DNA of 64,000 nucleotides, from assembly GCA_007026445.1 (NCBI GenBank), contig VDMD01000001.1:434001-498000 (forward strand), in the 5' to 3' direction. Source of the stretch: Schizophyllum amplum. Taxonomy: Eukaryota; Basidiomycota; Agaricomycetes; Agaricales; Schizophyllaceae. The translations under genes and the position numbers were made by a program. The notes under the pieces are model-generated. The model ran no database searches. It saw only the letters and a program-made list of their open reading frames with translations, and had not been told where the DNA came from. Shown piece by piece: positions 55,987 through 64,000 of this stretch; position 1 is the first letter of the stretch; each line of letters begins with the position of its first letter.

Positions 55987-56931
55987 ATGGACGACGACCT
56001 CCTCGGCGGCTTCTCCACCTCGAAGTCTGGTGGCGACGATATTGACTTCGACGCCGCCGCCTCCCAGTTCCCCGACATCTCGCTCGACGGCGAGGGCGAC
56101 TTCCCGGCGCTCCCGGACATCGCCTCGCCTGTCGCGCCCGTGCCCGCCCCTTCCTTCTCCCTCGACGCCTTGGACGGGCCGACCCCCTCGCGCGAGGTCA
56201 AAGTCACGGGCGACGACGAGATCGAGCAGTTCACGAGCCACTTCCCCGATATTGAGGTCCCGCAGGTATGCGTGCTGGCTCTGCTCGCGTGTACGCGGCG
56301 CTGACGCTCAGGCAGGCGTCACCCCCGCCACTTCAGCAGCAGCCATCGCTCTTCGGGGCAGGCACACCAACGATTGCGCCGCGCCCACAGGCGTCCGCGT
56401 TCTCATCGACACCTATCCTCAACCAGGGTGTGCCGGAGGAGGAGCCGGAGGTTATCAAGTGTGTATTGTGTTTGCTCTCGGACGTGCGTAAAAGCTAACA
56501 TCTGAACAGGCAATGGCGTGAGCGTCGCGCGGAAGAGATTCGCGAGCGCGACGCCGCGTCGAAGGCCAAGCGCGACGAGATCAAGGGCCGCGCCGAGGCC
56601 GCCATCGACGAGTTCTATGGCAACTATGCCACGCAGAAGGAGCGCAACATCCGCGAGAACAAGTGCGTTACGTCTCCCACATACCCTCATACTCGACACT
56701 GACACGATACGTTCTAGGGATGCCGAGGAGGAGTTTGTCTCGAGCCTGACGGCATCGCTGACTGCAGGGACGACGTGGGAGCGCATTTGCAACATCATCG
56801 AGCTCGAGAACTCGCAGAGCAAGACGATCGCGCGCGCAGGCCCGGGCACGACGGACCTCTCGCGCTTCAAGGAGGTGCTGCTGCGGCTGAAGCGGGAGGG
56901 TGACAGGGCGCCTGGTGCGGCTGGCTACTAG
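55987..56931 (+). CDS. CLC1: Clathrin light chain
   Basis: Four exons 55987-56265, 56316-56458, 56510-56662, 56718-56931 give 262 residues. It starts MDDDLLGGFS, has an acidic N-terminal third, a Pro/Gln-rich linker, then the heavy-chain-binding coiled coil (QWRERRAEEIRERDAASKAK to RNIRENKDAEEEF) and the C-terminal TTWERICNIIELENSQSKT and TDLSRFKEVLLRLKRE motifs that define fungal light chains. It binds clathrin heavy chain and regulates coat assembly in endocytosis and Golgi traffic. The frame stays open upstream to an ATG at 55756 through a poly-Thr stretch, but 55987 matches family starts. Confidence 0.93.
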
Positions 56932-57489
56932 ATGACTTGCACGCGTGCCGTCGGACTACTTCTGCAAAAGTTTGTGCGTATCACTTATAGCTCGTATATT
57001 AAGGACCTTGGATTGGTGTATATGTCCCTTGGCGTGAATATTGCAGCCGGCACGGCCATGGCTAGTGGCGGGTGCTGTTATAAGCAGACCAGGGAGACTA
57101 TGTGCAACTTGAACCTGCGGATGGAGGGAGAATGTCGCTTTCTCAATATTGGACAGCACCAGGACAGCACCGCGCTGCACGTAGCTGCTAGCAGGAGGGC
57201 AACACGCGCTTTGTAGGCGCGCGGCTCAGGCCTTTTCCAGCAAGTTCTTTATGAATGAGTGAGTGCTACTGGATCCGCGCGTGGGCGGGCTAGCCGACCG
57301 TGCAGGATGTCGGACACTAGGGCCCTGCTAGCTACAGTCACTACAGTTACCTCTGCGCTCTTGTCTATTTGACCCCTTTTGTTTGTTCGGTGAACGAACA
57401 TCGGCGCGATCCTTCCGGACACGTGCGCTCGATCAGCCTCCAGAAGGCGAAGCGCCGAACTTTTCTTGACCACTTCACTTCCGCTTGTC
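56932..57489. other. Intergenic, 558 bases
   Basis: Clathrin light chain 3' flank and KRI1 promoter. Nothing recognised. Confidence 0.5.
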
Positions 57490-59880
<2,391 letters not shown>

Positions 59881-60128
59881 CCCCTTCCAGTAGCTTGTAT
59901 AGCTATGTTGTCAGTACGCGTTGTCATCTTTCAAGTTCTCTGGTGGAAGAATCGACCCTTCAAGCTTGATGATGTTGAAAGAAGTGGCTTGCGTAGCTGT
60001 CATTCGGTGCAACGTAGATCAAGAGGTACTAAGTAGGCTATATCAGGGCTATATTGTGGCACATCATTACAGTACTAAACTACAGGAATATCTGGTATGC
60101 GGTGACTAGGACATGATTATGGGGATAG

Positions 60129-61451
60129 CTAGCGCTGGCTGGTGTCAGTGGATGGCTTGTTGCCCGTGGCCGATGGCTTGTTGGCTGCAGTGGATGGCGG
60201 GATGGGCCAGATAGGCTCGGAGGTCGGCGTAGGCTGAAGGGTCTCGCCTGGCTGCAGCCTCCATATCGATGAAGTCTCCCACAACGGCTGCGCGGTAAAC
60301 GGCTGAGCGGTAGCAGGGGCCGGCGCGGAAGATCCGGTGGCGTATAGTACGTTGGAGGGCATGTTGGTGGGCATGGAGGGCACGTTGGTAGGCACAGGGG
60401 ATTCGTTGGTGTGCACATGGCGTAGTTTGCTGGGTACGGAAGGTACGTGGGTACGGACGGTGTAGACGGTGGTAGTGTGCCAGGCGAAGGGCACGTCATC
60501 CGAGTAGAGTGCCGCCTTGGTAGACCACATGGGGTTGGAGGCGGCCTCAGAGAACCTGAAGCTCGAGGGCAGGTTGATGTTGGGCTTGACCATAAAGAGG
60601 GCAGCAGCAGATGATACGGGGACAACTGGAGACACGGCAGGAGCGGGAAACACGGCGGCGGGAGGCTCGTCCTTCTCGTCAACGTCGGGAAGCCATACAT
60701 TCGTACCGTGCTTGGGATTAACGATGTCAGAGACGATCTGCATGACATCGAGATCAAGATCAAAGTCGACGGCGGTGTTGGAGACCGCAAGGTCGATGGT
60801 GGGCGTCGCAGAGGCTGCAGCCATGAGCAGTTCGACGTGCACCTCAGGAGCTTCGAGGGCTCCTCTGCAATCCTCGGCGACCTGGTCAAGTAATGCAGAG
60901 AGCCTGACTTCGGCAGTGATAGCCATGGGGATGACCACGTCGGAAGAGACTTCGTCGGGACTGTTCGGTCGAGCCTTCAGGTTGCATGCCTCAGGCGTGA
61001 TGCTGTCGTCGAGCGCCGCCGCAAGCGCGTCCGCGAGTGCGGTGGGTGTCGCGCCAGGTATGGCCAGATCGCGCGCGTAGAGCGGCCTGGGGCTCGCCAT
61101 AGGTGGCAGTGGGTGCATACCCGCCTCTGGAGACGCCGAAGGCGAAGAGTCAGGAGTGCGAGACGCGGCGCTAGTGGAACCGCTGTCCGCATCAGCAGCC
61201 AGGAAATCAACATCGCAGACCTGCTGCTCTACGTCGGGGGCGCGGGCAGCATAGGGAGAGAGGTCGATTGTCGCACGCGAGGCAGGGCGAGAGGAGGTGG
61301 CATCGACGATGCGAGGCGCATCTTCATCACGGACCGAGAGTAGGGGTGCATTGCCGGGCGCCTCGGGTGCCACGAAGCCCGCAAGCGTGCTCCTGAGGCT
61401 GGTGAAGAGACCGCCAGCGGGCATCTGCTTGCCACGGAGGTAGTTCAGCAT
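60129..61451 (-). CDS. Uncharacterised protein, SRATIDL-motif family, paralog 2
   Basis: Single exon, 440 residues from ATG at 61451. It aligns with the 10386-11570 protein through MPAGGLFTSLRSTLAGFVAP, SRPASRATIDLSPYA (one copy), LYARDL..IPGA, LADALAAALDD and a KPNINLPSSF motif. The middle is Asp/Ala-rich and the C-terminal 120 residues are Pro/Thr-rich with PTN/PSM repeats. No enzymatic or membrane signature. A TATAAA lies about 70 bases upstream. Function unknown; the shared short motifs imply a common interaction partner. Confidence 0.7.
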   Translation of the reverse strand: MLNYLRGKQMPAGGLFTSLRSTLAGFVAPEAPGNAPLLSVRDEDAPRIVDATSSRPASRATIDLSPYAARAPDVEQQVCDVDFLAADADSGSTSAASRTPDSSPSASPEAGMHPLPPMASPRPLYARDLAIPGATPTALADALAAALDDSITPEACNLKARPNSPDEVSSDVVIPMAITAEVRLSALLDQVAEDCRGALEAPEVHVELLMAAASATPTIDLAVSNTAVDFDLDLDVMQIVSDIVNPKHGTNVWLPDVDEKDEPPAAVFPAPAVSPVVPVSSAAALFMVKPNINLPSSFRFSEAASNPMWSTKAALYSDDVPFAWHTTTVYTVRTHVPSVPSKLRHVHTNESPVPTNVPSMPTNMPSNVLYATGSSAPAPATAQPFTAQPLWETSSIWRLQPGETLQPTPTSEPIWPIPPSTAANKPSATGNKPSTDTSQR

Positions 61452-61517
61452 GTTCAGAGTGTGTAATGCGAAGACGGCGGGGATGGTTGACGGTAAGTGG
61501 AAGCTGTTCGACGCAGG

Positions 61518-61523
61518 TTTTAT
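61518..61523 (-). promoter_or_regulatory. TATA box of 60129-61451 gene
   Basis: TATAAA on the minus strand, 67-72 bases upstream of the chosen ATG at 61451, in a GGGTATAAAACC context. Confidence 0.5.
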
Positions 61524-61979
61524 ACCCACCCAGAACTTGAGCGGACCGGTGGTACGTTTGTGAAGCCTCTTGAATGGGATCAGGAGGGTCTGCTCACCGT
61601 CACAAAGGGCGAACTGTCATAAACGGCGGCGGTGCAAACAACATGACTGCCATTGTCTGTTGCCCATTGTCTATCTGAATCTCCGAGGACGTCCCAAACC
61701 TGATATATTTGCATGCATGCTGCACGGTGAGAGAGTCGAGTAGCTGCCTGTAGTTGCAGACGACGCAAACGATCCGGAACGGATCTGGTCCCAAATTTTG
61801 AAACTTGAAGACCGCGGATGCGCCTGCTGAGTTGAAGGCGCCAGGGAGCGCGATCGTAGGCTCAGATGCGGGTCGAAAAACGCATATAATTGGTCTACGT
61901 ACTGCATTTCCTCCGGCCATGTGCGTGAAGTTGAATGGCATTGGTACGGGTGAATTCAGGAATCTCAACCCCCCCCCCC

Positions 61980-61989
61980 AAAAAAAAAA
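61980..61989 (-). terminator. RNA polymerase III terminator, T10
   Basis: A run of ten T on the minus strand starting 13 bases after the 3' end of the tRNA gene, the standard Pol III stop signal. Confidence 0.8.
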
Positions 61990-62001
61990 GCGCTCTATTA
62001 T

Positions 62002-62088
62002 AGCCCACCGCGAGGGTCGAACTCGCAGCCTTCAGATCGCCTAGTTATCATAAGAGTCTGACGCTCTATCCGATTGAGCTAGGCGGGC
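62002..62088 (-). tRNA. tRNA-Lys (anticodon CUU), with intron
   Basis: 87-base gene on the minus strand. Acceptor stem GCCCGCC pairs with GGTGGGC (one G-T), D arm TAGCTCAATCGGATAGAGC (A box), T arm GCGAGTTCGACCCTCGC (B box GTTCGACCC). The anticodon arm reads TCAGA-CTCTTA ... A-TCTGA with anticodon CTT at 34-36 and a 13-base intron (TGATAACTAGGCG) directly after position 37, the canonical site for nuclear tRNA introns. Mature length 74. Discriminator is U, as in yeast tRNA-Lys(CUU). A T10 terminator follows. Confidence 0.95.
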
Positions 62089-62396
62089 ATGAATGGCTCA
62101 TGCAACTAAGCGCTTATAAGTTTATAGAGCTGGACAAGTATAAACAAGCAAGAGCAAATGCAACAACATTCCATGTATTATTCGCTCCCTGCTTCCTCCT
62201 TCCATCATCTCTGCAGCGCGCGCCACTCTTGCTCTCAGGCGCATTTTGCATTCTTGTACTTTTCACAACAGATTCAGTACTCAGTTCAGCTTTGCGAGGA
62301 GCTACTGCGGACTGCGATGAGTCCGTATAAATAGTCGATCTGACGGTCAACAGCGAGCATCCCTAAAGCGCAGCACGCTCCTCCGTTCACTCGGCC
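62089..62396. other. Intergenic, 308 bases
   Basis: 5' flank of the tRNA and promoter of the 62397-63100 gene, with a TATAAATA box at 62327-62334. Confidence 0.5.
62327..62334 (+). promoter_or_regulatory. TATA box of 62397-63100 gene
   Basis: TATAAATA about 63-70 bases before the ATG at 62397. Confidence 0.55.
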
Positions 62397-63100
62397 ATGT
62401 CCCCATCACCACCTTTGACGCCTATGTTGCAAGACGAGACCGACATCGCGTCCCTCTCGCTAGACGCGCACTTCACACCACCGCGTCTGCCCTCCCGCCA
62501 AATCATTGGCCTCAGCCGTATATCCCTCGCGCTCTCCGCCTTCTCCCTTCTTTACACCTTCGTTCACGTCCTGGTGTATGGACCAGCCCTCGCGCTCAAC
62601 GCAGCGGCCGCAGCCGCGTGCGCTGGATTCCAGTCGCTTGTCCTCGTCTCCGCATCGCGGCAGGTTCGCTCAACGCACGCCCATGCGGTCATCACCCACC
62701 GCTGGTTCGTCTCGCCGTACATGGGACGTTCTGTGCTCGCACTGGGTGCCCTCGCGCTGCTCTGGCTTGTTGCCTTCGTCACGGGCATCGCAAGACGGAC
62801 AGTGGTGACGAGCGCGATCGCGCGGCTGTCGATCTTCATTTCGGACATTGCGGCGGGCGTAGAAGCGGTCGTGGTGGGGCACATGGCGGTCGAGTGCGTG
62901 GTTGAGCGGAGGCAGCGGGGTGTGAACTATGCGAGCGAGCGGCAGGCGGACGAGGACATCAACGACGTGAAGCTGTCCTTCCGCGATCGGACGTCGAACC
63001 AGTGCGTGTTCCCCTTACTTGAACTCCGACATCTACTCATACATTGTTCAGCAATGCATCTACTTCATATCTATCCTCATATATCAGCGCTATCGCATGA
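62397..63100 (+). CDS. Uncharacterised four-helix membrane protein
   Basis: Two exons 62397-63001 and 63052-63100 give 217 residues. The first 35 residues are hydrophilic (MSPSPPLTPMLQDETDIASL). Four hydrophobic segments follow at about 37-62 (LSRISLALSAFSLLYTFVHV), 65-88 (ALNAAAAAACAGFQSLVLVS), 112-132 (LALGALALLWLVAFVTGIA) and 142-162 (LSIFISDIAAGVEAVVVG), then a charged C-terminal tail. The layout (MARVEL-like, N and C termini cytosolic) is common among basidiomycete orphan membrane proteins. No family is recognised. The short last exon ends the protein soon after the intron. Confidence 0.7.
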
Positions 63101-63630
63101 CCACCGTCGTCCTACACATACCATAGACACTGACAGGACAATGAATGCAACAATATGACTACCGCCAATGACCATATCCGTGAAGTCAATATACTACAGC
63201 TATCCTGCTTGTACGTTCCTCTTTGGCCGATCTTGCACCCCTTCCTTCTTGGTGCGCATTTTCGTGAAAGTAACGTCTGAATGTGAAGATGTGGCAAGCT
63301 TCGGCGTTCACTTGCCTTCAATTCTTCGGGGTTCGTTCTTCTCTGCCACTGCTTTCTTGGTGAGCCCAGATTCAGCCTTATAACGCTACTTTCCGCCTGG
63401 CAGCTTTCCCACTATGACCGGCAACCATCGGCTCAAGTGGTATGTCGACAATCTGTGCGAACCGTATAGTTGCTGACGTGCATATCCTCCAGAAACTCAT
63501 CTAATGCCTGCTTCAGCCTGATGCCCGGGGAGACTAGCCTGAGCTTTCGTGCATTCTGATTGCTCTCGGTACCTCAGGTAAGCGCGAGCTAATTTCGTGA
63601 ACCTCTGGATGTGGCTGATTGTCCGCGCGA
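63101..63630. other. Intergenic, 530 bases
   Basis: Downstream of the membrane protein gene. No convincing coding sequence. Confidence 0.4.
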
Positions 63631-63631
63631 C

Positions 63632-64000
63632 AGCTGGCTCGACCTCTCAATGTCTGTCTGACGTCTTCGTCGGTATTCGTAACGGCCTGCAAGCGAAGGA
63701 ATACGATGAATCTTACTCTCTAGCTGCGAAGGCTGTGCATCGTCACTGCGAACGGTGAGCCTCCACTCATGTTTATCGACTACTGAATATCGACCCCTTC
63801 GATAGAACGCAGGATATCGCAGCGGGGCGTGATATCATTCAACAGGACGCAGTATACGTAGCTCGAGTCGCTTGCCCTACCCACTCGCGGTCAGCGGTGG
63901 CTTGTGCGCTAAGATTCGATGGTCTAGGCGTCATCCTATACCAGGCAGCTTGCTTCCTGCCCGACCGACGGTGCGAGGCCTCCTATTCTTCATTCAGCTG
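63632..64000 (+). CDS. Possible gene fragment running off the right edge
   Basis: An acceptor-like GCGACAG precedes an open frame (GSTSQCLSDVFVGIRNGLQA, ending HRHCER at 63757), a GT-AG intron (about 63758-63807) and a second open frame (TQDIAAGRDIIQQDAVYVAR) to the edge. Codon use looks like its neighbours. The 5' exons could not be fixed and no domain is recognised. Confidence 0.25.

Larger units (their letters stand above)
61452..62001. other. Intergenic, 550 bases
   Basis: Promoter of the 60129-61451 gene and the tRNA downstream flank. Contains a TATAAA (61518-61523, minus) and a C11A10 run (61969-61989). Confidence 0.5.

Noticed and set aside
56518..56931. Separate gene beginning at 56518
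   Set aside because: It is the last part of clathrin light chain read through an intron.

Overview
The window looks like nuclear DNA of an agaricomycete basidiomycete (wood-decay type, possibly Polyporales). This is inferred from dense GC-rich genes with many 45-65 base introns (GT..AG, CTAAC-like branch points), F-box genes of basidiomycete style, a fungal alpha-1,3-glucanase (GH71) and typical fungal housekeeping genes. The genus cannot be set from sequence alone.

Left arm (1-12,900): two uncharacterised low-complexity proteins, a ten-exon SulP sulfate permease with STAS domain (4399-7119), a 390-base TA-flanked MITE (7657-8046), an uncharacterised gene (8333-9364) and the first member of a small paralogous family (10386-11570).

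The main structural feature is an inverted segmental duplication of about 7.7 kb. Block A (about 12,930-20,560) reads F-box(+), Cys-rich/LRR-like protein(-), GH71(-). Block B (about 44,545-52,395) reads GH71(+), Cys-rich/LRR-like protein(+), F-box(-). The F-box and Cys-rich genes give intact spliced frames in both blocks. GH71 is intact only in A and is a multiply broken pseudogene in B. A second MITE copy (46946-47336) sits in B, and A holds the matching empty site.

The 24 kb between the blocks is a conserved housekeeping island: ketopantoate hydroxymethyltransferase, mitochondrial succinate/fumarate carrier, a homeodomain-like protein, SWR1 chromatin remodeller, a GNAT acetyltransferase, a peroxisomal-type adenine nucleotide carrier divergently paired with a 3-hydroxyacyl-CoA dehydrogenase, a PKA catalytic subunit, a tiny membrane protein whose gene appears to contain a 2-base micro-exon, and a subtilisin-like protease.

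Right arm (52,400-64,000): a cyclase/kynurenine-formamidase-like enzyme, an uncharacterised proline/serine-rich protein, clathrin light chain, KRI1 ribosome-biogenesis factor, the second paralog of the 10386-11570 family, an intron-containing tRNA-Lys(CUU) with a T10 terminator, a four-helix membrane protein, and a possible gene fragment running off the right edge. Exon limits were set by reading frame and splice consensus, and where paralogs exist by agreement between the two copies.
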